NCBI GenBank assembly: GCA_949316495.1
Contig: OX439003.1
Location: 45,581,725 to 45,645,724 of the forward strand
DNA from: Amphiduros pacificus
Taxonomy: Eukaryota > Annelida > Polychaeta > Phyllodocida > Hesionidae
Reading direction: 5' to 3'
Length of the DNA: 64,000 nt
The notes beneath the pieces are model-generated. The model saw nothing but the letters and a program-made list of their open reading frames with translations, made no database searches and was not told the DNA's origin. This document shows, one piece after another, positions 1 through 17,215 of this stretch. Positions within the stretch are counted from its first letter, which is position 1; each line of letters begins with the position of its first letter. A program made the position numbers and the translations under genes.

Positions 1-1712
1 TATACCTTATGGAGAAATAATAGGCATTTATTTATTTGGTAGAGGACCTTCTAGTAAACAAATAGGAGTTGGTATGTTAGTATTGGGTGCCATATTATTA
101 GACTTTTCCAGTCAGGCTTGTCTCACCCCATGTGAGGCACTTCTAGCTGATGCCTGCAAAAATACCAACCAGCAAGAGCGTTGCTTCACGGTGTACTCGT
201 TCATGATCAGTGTGGGTGGCTGTATTGGCTATCTCATCACCGCCTTGGATTGGAACAGTAGCCAAGTGGGCATCTACTTCGGAGGACAAGAGCAATCTGC
301 ATTTACCTTGCTCATCTTCTTATTTATAATCACTTTAGTCGCCACGTTAGGAATAGCACAAGAAAAGCCTTTAACGTCAGAGTCTTCACCGACAGGCACA
401 AGGAATGGATTAAACACTGACGAAATCAACAAGCGCCTGGACCAAATCCACCAGGCGTTTGTCAGAGAAAAAGAAAACTTTGTTCTGGGAGTTCCCAACA
501 CAGATGCTGGGTATGAGACTGCCAGCAACCAGTCTACAACCGATGACTATCAGCCTCTCAATGGTAAAATTGTTGCCAACGGTCAAGAAGGAACAGAATC
601 TTTATTGTCAAAATCTCAAAAAAGGGAACAAGATAACCCACAGCCAACGTGTCCAAAATTTCTCACTCAGAGACAGTGTCATATTCCCCTGACGAGATGG
701 ACTTTCACGTCGTGCGAGGGTCTCTTTCATCTCGCGTTGTTAAAACTGTATACTCTTCTTCCACACACCATTAAAGCACTGCTGAATATTCCATTTGTTC
801 TCAAGAGGCTTGCTATAGCTAATTTTTGCAGCTGGACTGCGGTCATGGGCTTCAACCTTTTTTTCACAGACTTTGTTGGGCAGGCAGTGTACGGCGGTAA
901 CCCCAACGGTCCTGAGGACTCCATAGAGAGGGCGCTGTATGACGAAGGGGTGCGCATGGGCAGCTGGGGTCTGCTCTTCCACTGCATCACCTCTGCCATA
1001 TATGCTGCATTCATAGACCGCCTGGTGGATAGGTACGGCATGATGATCATCTACATGGCGGGCATGACCTCCTTCACATGCGCCATGGCAGTCATGGTGT
1101 TTGTACGCAACGTTTACCTGGTCAACATGATGGCGGCCTGCACTGGCTTCGCTTACGCCACGGTAACCACCATACCATTCATGCTGGTCAACAACTACCA
1201 TGAAAGCAAAGAGGTTGGTATTCAATTCTTACATTCTCACTCACATCAGATATTTGATTTTGTTTCATTTATGAATTGTGAAAAGCCCTTTCTTTCTTAA
1301 CAGCCTAAACCTCCTAATTGGCCTCATTATCTGAAAATCTATGCAATTTACTCTATTGATAAATTAAAACAATATTTAAATCTCCAATATGGTGGAGTAA
1401 TTTTTGTGGAAAATGATTGTTTGGCATTTTTTACAGATATATTTTTTTGATACTGCTGATGCTCGGGAGACGAGTCGTGGCATTGGCAGTGACATGGCGA
1501 CCGTGGACAGTGCCTACTTCCTGTCGCAGGTGATGCTGTCAGCATTTATGGGATACCTGGTATACTACTCTGGCACTGTACTGGCCTATGTGGTATGTGC
1601 TGGCAGTGTAGGAGCCGTGGCCGTCGGATGTGTCATGAGAGTAATATATACAAAACAACAGATGTCAGCATATATCAGAGAAAATAAGCTAGAATCCATG
1701 ATGGATTTATAG
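1..1712 (+). CDS. SLC45A3 (prostein)-like proton/sugar symporter, 5'-truncated by the window edge
   Basis: Two coding exons are visible: <1-1213 and 1437-1712. The reading frame is open from base 2, so the gene starts to the left of the window. The donor at 1214 (GTTGGT) and acceptor TTACAG at 1431-1436 join in phase 0. The protein is a multi-pass MFS-type transporter of the SLC45 family (proton-coupled sucrose/sugar transport, membrane). Family-like blocks, compared from memory with vertebrate SLC45A3, are VYSFMISVGGCIGYL and the nearby ALDW, LFFTDFVGQAVYGG after a long hydrophilic central loop (about bases 360-700), YDEGVRMGS, and SRGIGSDMATVDSAYFLSQV in the last exon. SLC45A3 fits better than A1, A2 or A4 because of the FMIS-GG-GYL-DW block and the short C-terminal tail. 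The stop is TAG at 1710-1712. The substrate is not deducible from sequence; the family call is firm and the A3 subfamily call is probable. Confidence 0.9.
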
Positions 1713-3145
1713 CGTTTAACACTTCATTAAAATGAGGTTTAAAATACTTGACAACAGACAAAAGAAAGGTTTATGTGAATATTTGAAAATGACTGTTTAA
1801 AGATATTCAAAATAGACAGTGTGAATATAACAGTTTTGGAGGAGTTTTGAAATATCGGTTTCTAATTTAGTTACAAGTAATACTTAGACGATCTCAGCAG
1901 ATATAAAACCAGAAATCAAATGTTTCTTAACAATTAATACGGGAGATAGCTTTCGTTATTGTCTTGGTACGTTCCAATGAAAAATCCCAGAACAATTTGA
2001 AGTTCACAAGTAAAACTGCATCATATTTGATGGTCCTAGATGGTATCAGCTCGATTCTCACAGCTGAACAAGGTCGCAAGGTTTGGAGACATTATTTCCC
2101 TAGCCTTACTTACTCGTGGAGTACGCTAATCTCAAAAGCATAGAATAAGTCACAACCGAACAAATTGCAATGCATATTGTAAAGTTAATCATGCATCTTT
2201 GGTGCATTAAGGTGCACAATTGCACATTTTAAATGAAGCTTAGTGATGGAGTTACCAGGCCCATGTGATATTATCAATAGGAATTATTCTCCATTGCTTT
2301 TTGCAAAGTTTACTCAAGTCGCCAATACTCGTATAAGATATTCCCAGTCAACATACAGTTGAGAACACATACTATAATTCTATATTGAAACCCAAAATGT
2401 GTATATGTCATCACTATTGTAATATTTACATAAATGTTCCAGGCATGATCAGATGAAGTTTTTCTCCAATATAATAATACACTTTTCTTAGGTAATACTG
2501 GCAGAGTTAAGCTCTAGATTTATGATCAATCCAATATTACAAGTACCATATCGTATTACAAGCATTCTTTGTCCCAAGGAAACTTTAAAAGGTGTTATGT
2601 TTAATTGGAATCCAGTCAAAATGGTTTGAAAAGAAATACTTTAAACATAATATCTGATTATACAGGTCATAGACAAGGCTGGTCAAGTTGTATTCCATGA
2701 TTTAAAGAAAAGTTGTGAACACTTATCCATTTATACAATTTCTTTTTCAGTTGCAGAGTTTAAGACTTTTAGATGACATCATGTTGAATTATTTTTGTAC
2801 ACTGAGTTTGACATGTCCAGCAAAGTTGTATACATGTCAAGAATTGTCTGACCAACAAGAATATTACTTCATATTTTGAATTTGCATACCAGCACTGTTT
2901 AAATGCATTGGTTGATATTTAATGAAACTTTTCTTAGACCCACAATTTTTACAACAACTATATCTATTCCCAAATTTTCATTTGTTTATATTGACAAGTT
3001 CCATTTCTTCACATATATACAATTTTAGTGCATTTCCTTCATGCAGATCTTCAGTCTCTTATCCATCAGCAATAACTGATATTTGCATTTCAAGTCAGAA
3101 ATAATGACAATAGAAAAGCTATTATAATAAACCGCATCCACTTAA
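1713..3145. other. 3' UTR and intergenic DNA, no gene seen
   Basis: AT-rich sequence downstream of the transporter stop. The first part is presumably 3' UTR, but no poly(A) signal could be placed with certainty. Short open frames here have no recognisable content. Confidence 0.5.
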
Positions 3146-4728
3146 GAGACAGTGTGGAGGCAATGGTGTGCCCACTGCCAGTACAGTGTAGAGACAGTGT
3201 GGAGGCATTGGTGTGCCCACTGCCAGTACAGTGTAGAGACAGTGTGGAGGCAATGGTGTGCCCACTGCCAGTACAGTGTAATGACAGTGTGGAGGCAATG
3301 GTGTGCCCACTGCCAGTACAGTGTAGAGACAGTGTGGAGGCAATGGTGTGCCCACTGCCAGTACAGTGTAGAGACAGTGTGGAGGCATTGGTGTGCCCAC
3401 TGCCAGTACAGTGTAGAGACAGTGTGGAGGCAATGGTGTGCCCACTGCCAATACAGTGAAGAAACAGTGTGGAGGCAATGGTGTGCCCACTGCCAGTACA
3501 GTGTAGAGACAGTGTGGAGGCAATGGTGTGCCCACTGCCAGTACAGTGAGGAGACAGTGTGGAGGCATTGGTGTGCCCACTGCCAGTACAGTGAAGAAAC
3601 AGTGTGGAGGCAATGGTGTGCCCACTGCCAGTACAGTGAAGAAACAGTGTGGAGGCAATGGTGTGCCCACTGCCAGTACAGTGAGGAGACAGTGTGGAGG
3701 CATTGGTGTGCCCACTGCCAGTACAGTGAAGAAACAGTGTGGAGGCAATGGTGTGCCCACTGCCAGTACAGTGTAGAGACAGTGTGGAGGCATTGGTGTG
3801 CCCACTGCCAGTACAGTGTAGAGACAGTGTGGAGGCAATGGTGTGCCCACTGCCAGTACAGTGTAGAGACAGTGTGGAGGCAATGGTGTGCCCACTGCCA
3901 GTACAGTGAGGAGACAGTGTGGAGGCATTGGTGTGCCCAATGCCAGTACAGTGTAGAGACAGTGTGGAGGCAATGGTGTGCCCACTGCCAGTACAGTGAG
4001 GAGACAGTGTGGAGGCATTGGTGTGCCCACTGCCAGTACAGTGTAGAGACAGTGTGGAGGCAATGGTGTGCCCACTGCCAGTACAGTGTAGAGACAGTGT
4101 GGAGGCATTGGTGTGCCCACTGCCAGTACAGTGTAGAGACAGTGTGGAGGCAATGGTGTGCCCACTGCCAGTACAGTGAAGAAACAGTGTGGAGGCAATG
4201 GTGTGCCCACTGCCAGTACAGTGTAGAGACAGTGTGGAGGCAATGGTGTGCCCACTGCCAGTACAGTGCAGAGACAGTGAGGAGGCAATGGTGTGCCCAC
4301 TGCCAGTACAGTGTAGAGACAGTGTGGAGGCAATGGTGTGCCCACTGCCAGTACAGTGTAGAGACAGTGTGGAGGCAATGGTGTGCCCACTACCAATACA
4401 GTGAAGAAACAGTGTGGAGGCAATGGTGTGCCCACTGCCAGTACAGTGTAGAGACAGTGTGGAGGCAATGGTGTGCCCACTGCCAGTACAGTGAGGAGAC
4501 AGTGTGGAGGCATTGGTGTGCCCACTGCCAGTACAGTGTAGAGACAGTGTGGAGGCAATGGTGTGCCCACTGCCAGTACAGTGAAGAAACAGTGTGGAGG
4601 CAATGGTGTGCCCACTGCCAGTACAGTGTAGAGACAGTGTGGAGGCAATGGTGTGCCCACTGCCAGTACAGTGTAGAGACAGTGTGGAGGCAATGGTGTG
4701 CCCACTGCCAGCACAGTGAAGAAACAGT
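3146..4728. repeat. 45-bp minisatellite, 35 units
   Basis: The unit is exactly 45 bp: successive units begin at 3146, 3191, ... and the array ends 35 units later at 4721, followed by a partial unit. It contains the core GTGTGCCCACTGCCAGTACA. Units differ mainly at two places: GTA-GAG, GAG-GAG or GAA-GAAAC at the junction, and CAATGG or CATTGG inside. Because 45 is a multiple of three and the unit has no stop in several frames, open frames of more than 500 codons exist on both strands. They are a by-product of the period, not genes. Confidence 0.97.
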
Positions 4729-5014
4729 CTTGAGCAGCAAAGAAACAGATCTAAACAGTCTACTTTATTACTCTACTTTACTACTTTATCAAGTCCTGTA
4801 TGTGCCAATATTTTTCAACAAAATGTGATATGGAGCAGATTTAGTGCAATCTCATCTTCCACCAATTATAATGTTGAATATATTCCTCCTGTCATTGATA
4901 ATTTGATGTTTGTGTATTCTAATTGAAATATTTACTGAAATATAGAGTAAAATCACAAGGCAAACACTTGATGATGCAAAAAATCATGTTATGCTTTATA
5001 ACAGTTTTGCAAGG

Positions 5015-5350
5015 GTGTAGTCATGGTAGAGGCAGTGCTGTATACAGGATGCTATGGTGTAGTCATGGTAGAGGCAGTGCTGTATACAGGATGCTATGGT
5101 GTAGTCATGGTAGAGGCAGTGCTGTATACAGGATGCTATGGTGTAGTCATGGTAGAGGCAGTGCTGTATACAGGATGCTATGGTGTAGTCATGCTAGAGG
5201 CAGTGCTGTATACAGGATGCTATGGTGTAGTCATGCTAGAGGCAGTGCTGTATACAGGATGCTATGGTGTAGTCATGCTAAAGGCAGTGCTGTATACAGG
5301 ATGCTATGGTGTAGTCATGCTAGACGCAGTGCTGTATACAGAGGTAGTAC
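5015..5350. repeat. 42-bp minisatellite, about 8 units
   Basis: Units start at 5015, 5057 and every 42 bp after. The core is GTGTAGTCATGGTAGAGGCA, with a G-to-C change (GCTAGAG) in the later units. The last unit degenerates near 5340-5380. The period is again a multiple of three, which explains the open frames over it. It lies about 290 bp after the 45-bp array and is unrelated in sequence. Confidence 0.95.
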
Positions 5351-5389
5351 TGTTTACAGGAGACGCAATAGGTATGCTACAATATTGAT

Positions 5390-7448
<2,059 letters not shown>

Positions 7449-7449
7449 G

Positions 7450-7532
7450 AACACGAGAGTAATTTCCCAAAGATGACAGATTTTTACACACTAGGTGGCA
7501 GCATTGCCACTCGAGCAGGTCTCACTGCTCAA
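7450..7532 (+). repeat. Dispersed repeat, copy A (inverted relative to copy at 23540)
   Basis: The stretch around GACAGATTTTTACACACTAG and GGTGGCAGCATTGCC recurs as reverse complement at about 23535-23610, where the same order reads GACAGATTTTAACACACCAG then GTGGCAGCATGGCCC. Similarity runs over about 80 bp. A SINE or MITE fragment is likely; the family is unknown. The segment includes a CTCF-like motif. Confidence 0.65.
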
Positions 7533-7900
7533 GTTTCAACATTTGTAATATAGACTCAGTATTAATCATCATTCTCATGCCATTTCAGCTGTCATTTATT
7601 CTAACTCGGCATATGTTAAAAACAGATGGCATATAGATTCAGTGTAGATTAAAACTGGTTCTTAGTGGGTGCTATTCTTGTAGCTTTTTTGACTGAATAA
7701 CAGTGATGAGTCTTCAGGAAATAACCTGAATTCAGGTTTTTTTCTTCAAATTTGAAATTCAAAATGGTCTGAACTCAGTACGAACATCCAAAAATGACAT
7801 TTCTAAAAGGGGGTAGGGGTATCTTCAGGTTAATTTTTCAGGGTTTCAGGTTTTTTGTGGAATGCTGACTTTCATCACTGGAATAATTAATAAATTATAG

Positions 7901-8083
7901 TCAATAGCACAACCGTGAAACTTCTACTGCTGTATTATTACCGGTAGTAGGTTTTCTTATATGTAGAAATTTGGCTGGTCTTGTTTCATGGCAAAGTAGG
8001 TCATTGTACATGAACTTATCAGTCAGACATTGTGGTGTGAGACCTTTTAAACTCTTATATACTATGATGCACTTGTGCATCAA
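7901..8083 (-). mobile_element. Fragment of a non-LTR retrotransposon (LINE) ORF2 C-terminus, probably CR1/Jockey-like
   Basis: The - strand frame includes the stretches IVYKSLKGLTPQCLTDKF and RKPTTGN. This resembles the conserved segment after the reverse transcriptase of CR1/Jockey-type LINEs, whose usual pattern is a hydrophobic stretch, then K-x-hydrophobic-x-G-L-x-P-x-Y-L-x-x-x-F, a basic loop and an R-x-P/T motif. Only about 60 codons remain and neither the reverse transcriptase core nor the endonuclease is present, so this is a dead 3' fragment. Subfamily is uncertain. Confidence 0.6.
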
Positions 8084-10935
8084 TAATCTAATTTATTAAA
8101 TTTGCAGCTGGTCTACCAGCAAACTCCATCTAGTGGCAGATAAATCTGTGCGATCCAGTAGGGCTGGTTGGGGTCAGCGGCCATTTTGGTCAATCTAACA
8201 GGAATTTCTGTTAGAGTTCATGATGTCATTTTTTCCAAACCTGATCCAGTGAATATATAAAAAACAAAATTGGATATCCCAGCAGGCCCTGAAGGGATTC
8301 CCCCTATCTATGAATAGTCTAGCCATACAGGGCTTCCACCAATATATTAAATTCATTGGGATAAACCAATCTGAGTGGCTCTTGCTTTTAAAAAAACCCA
8401 CTGACCCTGAAGCTCCCATTTGGACTGGACATGATTGGAAGTTGGTAAGCTCTACAAAATTGGCCAATTCAGATCTTTGTAAATTGTCATTGCAGTTTGT
8501 CCTTTGAATCAAAGCATTGACTATTCCTGATGTCCAATTCTGTCGCTCATGCAGTCTTTCTAGTTCTTGTTTTGTGCATGTTTCATACATCAAGCTACCA
8601 TAATTGTTAAGGGGTTTTATGTCACTTTCAACTTGTTTCAGTTATCTCATGACAAGACCTATTTATAGTTGTTTTTTTATCTCTTACCAAACCTGTTACC
8701 TTGCCAGTATGACTTAATTTTCCACCCAGAAGGAGTGTCCTTGTGGCATTGACTGATTGGGAATATTGGTTTATGGTATTAATACAGATGGTTCCCCATA
8801 TTTCAGTAGCTTTATTGGCATATTCCAGGGTTGTTTTGAAACCAATAATAGTACAACCCTTTAGTTTGTAGAAGATTTATAGATTTCTTGCAAGATAGTT
8901 ATCTGAGATACTCTTATACAGGAAGCGACTAATTTTTTCAAATGTTTCTGTCAATCTGTTTTGGGAATTCTGAAAATGAATTATGATCTAAGCAATATTT
9001 CAGAGGATCTCCCTGGCACATAAAATTTCAAACATCAACCTTTTGAACCTGGACAGATTTTCTGATGTCACAAATGTAGTGATGTCGCTTCCCGCAGGCT
9101 ACAGCTCCAGTGGGTGACATCACATGTAGATCCTAATTTCCAGAACATTGTATACGCGTCATGCTCCAAATCATTTATAGTCCATTATGGGGACTGAAAA
9201 TCAGCCATGCTCCAAGGCCATATTAGCTTGTTTTATCAACCTACACATTCATCCCTAACTTGATTTCTTTATCACATGCAGTGGGGAAACCTACTTGGTT
9301 TGGGTATAGTTTCCTTCTGGGATGTTCCATTTTTTCATTGGTTTAAAATAGGTATTTCGCTTTTCCTTCTTATCATGGGAACCCAGGCACCATACTCTTG
9401 ATTTGCAGCATTATAGTTACTTATCTAACTTGCCTGGCTAAGCAGATTCCATTTAAAAGCATGTTTAAATTCCTCGGTTTCATCACATCTTCCGCTTCTG
9501 GCAATGCTAAATATCCCAGCTTTCATGACAAATATTTGCAACAAAGACTGTGAAATGAAAAACACTATTCTACAAATTCAACATTAGTTTATTTTGTCAA
9601 ACACAATGCAAATCACCAATATTCAATAAATTTTTTATCCAATATAATTAATTCCTGAATTTAACATATAAATGCCTGTATATAAAACTATAATCACAAC
9701 TAAATTGTAGATGCTTGAATATATGTTTTATGAAAATTAGAAAGCCAAATTAGCTGTGCTTTACCAACTTAATTAATATATTAGATGACTTAATATCTGT
9801 AGGCATAAAAAAGTGTTCTCTTTTACTTTATTGAATTTATTATCTTATAGACTGGACACATGTTATACCCCATCGCAAGGCTAATATTTGTCATGTTATT
9901 TAAAATGGCAGCCTCCCTGACAACTCGGTGATTGCCATTAAATTTTGGAAAAAATCATAACAAAATGGAAAATATTCTGAACCCAATGGAAAATAGATTT
10001 TCCATTAGGTTTGCATAATTTGACCATATTCTCCATTGTAGTAAGCAAGATTAATGACATGGAATAGTGCATAACAAATGTCAATCTGAATATATGTGAC
10101 AAAACAAAACAAATATAACCTTTGATTAAATGTACCTGATGGCCAGCCTGGTGGCTAGACTGGGTTCCATCTCAATCCTCCAAGTTGGAATAGAGATCTA
10201 CCTATATGGGCCATTGCACATAGCCCTCTTTTGCCTAGAGCTTGGCAATTTTTTCCACAGATTGATTAAAGGGATTAAGCACCAATTTTGCAACAACAAA
10301 AAACATTTAAAATTCACATATCAATGATAAGTGTATTGGTCTTTCATGTCCATAAACTTTTTTGATTGAGGTGTACTGATAAGTATCAAATCTGTTTGAA
10401 CAAGACCCTTATTAATAGCCCTGTCATGGAGGCACACTTCTTTCTTGATGTCATTTTTATACAAAGTTCATGCTACCCGTTTTTACCTGTCACTTGCAGC
10501 GTATGGCTCAGCATGACCTCTGCTGGGAGTGCAACTTCTGTGCCTCATAACAGCTTATCTTATTACTCTATGAATAACTTATCTTATTACTCTATGAACA
10601 ATTTGTGATATTGTTCATGTGTGGATAAGCTTTCAATACACAAAGTTATAGGATTAATGCTTTATACCTTTAATTTATCCACACTCACACAGAGAACACT
10701 CAGGCTACCCACTCTCTCACACAAGTTCAGAACTGAAAGCCAATGAATAAAAATCTAACACAGACAGAATCTAACATATTTTAGACCCATACCAGACCCT
10801 AATCATGATTTAGGTTGGGTGCATGACTACCTTGTGACCAGCCCCTCTTTCCCACTTGTGATCATCATATCTTTTATTATTGTTTCAACACTTCAGTTAC
10901 GAGACTTGTGTTAGTTAAACAGGCCTTAGCATTAC
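8084..10935. other. Intergenic DNA with scattered repeat fragments
   Basis: A 132-codon frame on - at 8195-8593 has no recognisable motif and lies in repeat-like DNA. A short copy of the mollusc-type dispersed repeat begins at 8611 (GGGGTTTTATGTCACTTTCA). A 20-bp unit is duplicated at about 10553-10600. No gene is supported. Confidence 0.5.
8611..8668 (+). repeat. Short copy of the mollusc-type dispersed (SINE-like) repeat
   Basis: Begins GGGGTTTTATGTCACTTTCA and continues through a TTTCAGTTATCTCATGACAA-type block, matching the start of the longer copy at 29904. Only the first ~58 bp are recognisable. Confidence 0.6.
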
Positions 10936-10973
10936 AGATTTTGGATACTGGCCTGAAAAGGTAGACTGCCCTC
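10936..10973 (+). repeat. 38-bp perfect repeat, copy 1
   Basis: Starts AGATTTTGGATACTGGCCTG and is identical over 38 bp to 11985-12022. Flanks differ. Confidence 0.9.
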
Positions 10974-11529
10974 AAATCCACTGGTCAATTTCGTTTATAA
11001 TCACTGGTATAAACATTGCAGCAGTGAAAAATAAGAAACTCGTACATAAATCTGAGCCACTAGACTTTTTAAACTAATGTCCTATATGAACCCAGAAGAT
11101 TAAAAAACCCTTTTGTGCCACCAGCCAGTGCGAATGTCAAACCCTGGTTAAAGATGAAATAATACACTCATTACTAGATATACATTCTAACACCTAAAAT
11201 AATTATGCTGATAAAAATACTATATAAAAGTAACATTTATATAATATGAATAAGTACACAAGCATGCTAATTCTATGTATAATGCAAAATTGCTTGTAAA
11301 ATCAAAAGACATACATTCATTCATTCAACGCAAAACAATATAAACATAAGCTCTCCTATGCCTGAATTGTTGTCCTGAAAGACTGATTTTCAAATAATAA
11401 TGTAGAAGAAATAAATGAGGTCAATGAATGGCAGTACAAGGCAAGGTAGAGATTTCTATTGTCTTAAATGTGATAGTCCTCTGTTTAGCATCACAAATAA
11501 TGAGATTCGGTAGCAAGCCACACTGGTCA

Positions 11530-11535
11530 TTTATT
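11530..11535 (-). terminator. Poly(A) signal AATAAA of the 96-aa gene
   Basis: Reads TTTATT on +, that is AATAAA on -, about 30 bases past the TAA stop at 11565. This implies a very short 3' UTR and supports the exon assignment. Confidence 0.55.
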
Positions 11536-11564
11536 TATCATACATTTTTGATATGATTCCCTTG

Positions 11565-14121
<2,557 letters not shown>

Positions 14122-14224
14122 ACTGGTTCTGAAACAGAATTTTACAATAACTTTACCCTTGGCTATTAGCCTAAAACAATAAAAATACAAGTTATATATT
14201 AAATTTTGCCTATGGCTAGATTCC

Positions 14225-14227
<3 letters not shown>

Positions 14228-14258
<31 letters not shown>
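14228..14258. repeat. (TA)n microsatellite
   Basis: Short TA tract that directly borders the left end of the transposon structure starting at 14257. Confidence 0.9.
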
Positions 14259-14260
<2 letters not shown>

Positions 14261-16560
14261 GTATTTACTCGTGTATAAGTCGAGGTTTTTGTCCACAAAT
14301 CCTTAGTTAATGTTTGGGGGGTTGTCTTATACACGAGAGCAACCTGTGGACGAGGATTTGCGCCCCAAAATTACGGCACTAGGAGTTTTCATTACGAACA
14401 TTCTTATTTTCGAAATAACGAATATCGGACATAGCCGATCTATTTAACAGTCTTATACTCGAGTAATTACGGTAAAACGTAAATACGATGTTCATATTTT
14501 CGAATTGATTTTAATTGCGTTTTAAATGATAAATAAAGGTATTTACCCAATATTATCACAAATTGTTGGAGAACAGAACAAAACCATCAATCCATTTAAA
14601 ACGCAATTAAAATCGATCCACGTGTGAAAGCATTTCTGTCAAAAAGGGAAGACACGACTCAAAGCAGTGGAAACAAACTGTGGACGCTGATAATTGGTAT
14701 CAGTGAAAATTTACTAATTTTCACACCACATCAAAGGCAGAATTGAGTTGTGCGATATATTTAAATAATAATTTTAATAGACATAGAAGTAAAACGTAAA
14801 TACGATGTCCGTGACGTAGATCGATTGGCCACGTGACTCACAAGTCATGTGATCATTGACTTTGCAGATTTGCAGGAGAATTGCGTTTTAAATGATAAAT
14901 AAAAGCATATACCCAATATAAACACAAAATACGCTTTGCAGGTCGAGAACAGAACAAAACCATCCATCAATTTAACATGCATTACGCAATACTAGCGTGA
15001 AAGCAAATATCGGACAGGCGGACGACTGTCTGCACGTGGTTGAATATTTCTTTGTGTATTATAAAGCCAAAGATATTCATTATATCGTTTTTAATTATTA
15101 TCGTTTATAGCACTCGATCGGCTGTAAATCATCGTGATAATATTGGGTAAATACCTTTATTTATCATTTAAATGCAATTGACACCTTCCATTCATTTAAC
15201 ATGCATTTCGTCATTGTCTCCTTTAAATGATAAATAAAGGTATTTACCCAATATTATCACAAATTGTTCGAGAACAGAACAAAACCATCAATCCATTTAA
15301 AACGCAATTAAAATCTATCCACGTGTGAAAGCATTTCTGTCAACAAGGGAAGACACGACTCAAAGCAGTGGAAACAATGACGAGATGCAAAACTGTGAAC
15401 GCTGATAATTGAAATCAGTGAGAACAAAGTCAAAACAAAGCATTTCGAAATAATAGACCAATAATATTGGGTAAATACCTTTATTTATCATTTAAAACGC
15501 AATTGAAATCGATCCACGGTGAAAGCATTTCTGTCAACAAGGAAGACACGACTCAACGCAACACGTGGTCGCAATTTTGAAAGGCGGAAGTGACGGGAAG
15601 AGGCTCTTGTTTTTAGCGCGAAAACGATTGTTAAAATATTGCGCAATAATGGATGGTTTTGTTCTGTTCTCGACCTGCAAAACGTAATTTGTGATAATAT
15701 TATGTATATACCTTTATTTATCATTTAAAACGCAATTGAAATCGATCCACGTGTGAAAGCATTTCTGTCCAAACGGGAAGACACGGCTCAAAGCAGTGGA
15801 AACAAAGACGAATTGCAAAACTGTGAAGGCTGATAATTGGAATCAGTGAAAACAAAGTCAGAACAAAGCGTTTCGAAATAATAGACATCGGACGTATTTA
15901 CCCCTCTCCCGCCTTTCAAAATGGCGATCTTGAGAAATTGACAGAAATGCTCTCACACGTGGATCGATTTTAATTGCGTTTTAAATGATAAATAAAGGTA
16001 TTTACTTAATATTATCACAATTACGCTTCTCAGGTCGAGAATAACAAAGCGTTTTCATTATTTATCATTTAAAATGCAATTAAAATCGACCCACGTGTGC
16101 AAGCACTTCTGTCAACAGGGAAGACACGACTCAAAGCAGTGGAGACAATGACGAAACGCAAAACTGTGAACGCTGATAATTGGAATCAGTGAGAGCAAAG
16201 TCAAAACAAAGTGTTTCAAAATAATATTGGGTAAATACCTTTATTTATCATTTAAAACGCAATTAAAATCGACCCGCTACGTCTGATATCAGTTATTTCG
16301 AAAATACGAACATCGTATTTACGTTTTACCGTATTTACTCGTGTATAAGACCGCTAAGATCTTATATCGTAAGCATATTTAAGTTTCACTTTTAAAATGA
16401 CCGCCAAGATTCAGCTGAAGCTTGAATGGTAGCAGAGCCGATATGTCAAGAAAAACCAACTCGTCTTATATTCGGAAATTGTTTTTTTTCAAGAAAAATT
16501 ACCTCAATTTTGGGGGGTCGTCTTATACACGAGTCGACTTATACACGAGTAAATACGGTA
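14257..16560. mobile_element. Composite inverted-repeat DNA transposon structure, 2.3 kb, non-coding
   Basis: The ends are a perfect 26-bp terminal inverted repeat beginning TACCGTATTTACTCGTGTAT (14257-14282, inverted at 16535-16560), flanked by TA, as expected for Tc1/mariner-like target sites. Each end is itself a short MITE: left 14257-14474 (its inner end is degraded, CTCGAGTAATTACGGTA) and right 16327-16560 (inner end TACCGTATTTACTCGTGTAT). Inside these, a 35-bp inverted pair lies at 14469-14503 and 16298-16332 with one mismatch. The middle 1.8 kb is a mosaic of about nine copies, in both orientations, of a module reading GATAAATAAAGGTATTTACC next to TTGCGTTTTAAAT, interleaved with blocks such as CGATCCACGTGTGAAAGCAT. 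No transposase frame is seen. The superfamily is not certain. Confidence 0.8.
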
Positions 16561-16562
16561 TA

Positions 16563-16743
<181 letters not shown>

Positions 16744-16847
16744 TGTACGGGTTGATATGTGACCTATTGATCTCTTTTACTCTGTGCTGCAGTCTGTTAA
16801 GTGCACATACACTCTCCGTATGTAAGGAAAATATGTTGGGCAATAAT

Positions 16848-16925
16848 ATTTGATCACAAAATTGGGGTATAAATAAACATTTATATTATGCAAGGAAAAT
16901 TGCTTGAAAACCTCATCTCATGTAT
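16848..16925 (+). repeat. Dispersed repeat, inverted copy at 28496-28573
   Basis: GATCACAAAATTGGGGTATAA, then ACATTTATATTATGCAAGGAAAA and TTGCTTGAAAACCTCATCTCA. The reverse complement of 28496-28573 carries the same three blocks with a few changes. This is an unclassified interspersed repeat fragment. Confidence 0.7.
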
Positions 16926-17215
16926 CATATTAAAAATTTCCCTACAGCTGTATGAAGAATAATGCTATAAATTATTAACATATGTTTGTAGCTAATTCAA
17001 TTGCAATAATTTGAAAGGCTGTCATCCAATTCACAATGTAGGAATGCCAGTCAAGCTGTTGACAGTGATGTCTGTTGGTGTTGCTGAGAACGCTGTTGAC
17101 AAAGCCAATGGCAATGCCTCATTTGACAGTTAATCCATTAATTGACACGGGGTTAGTGTGTCAGCTCCTGCGTTAATATCGTCTCAACCCAAAAGTGAGA
17201 TTTACTCAATTCGTA

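Noticed and set aside
3122-4828. Open frames of 530 (-) and 558 (+) codons
   Set aside because: Both are translations of a 45-bp tandem repeat with a period divisible by three; several frames on both strands are open at once, with no start context, splice sites or known fold.
8195-8593. 132-codon frame on -
   Set aside because: No recognisable motif, no splice or poly(A) support, AT-rich repeat-like context.
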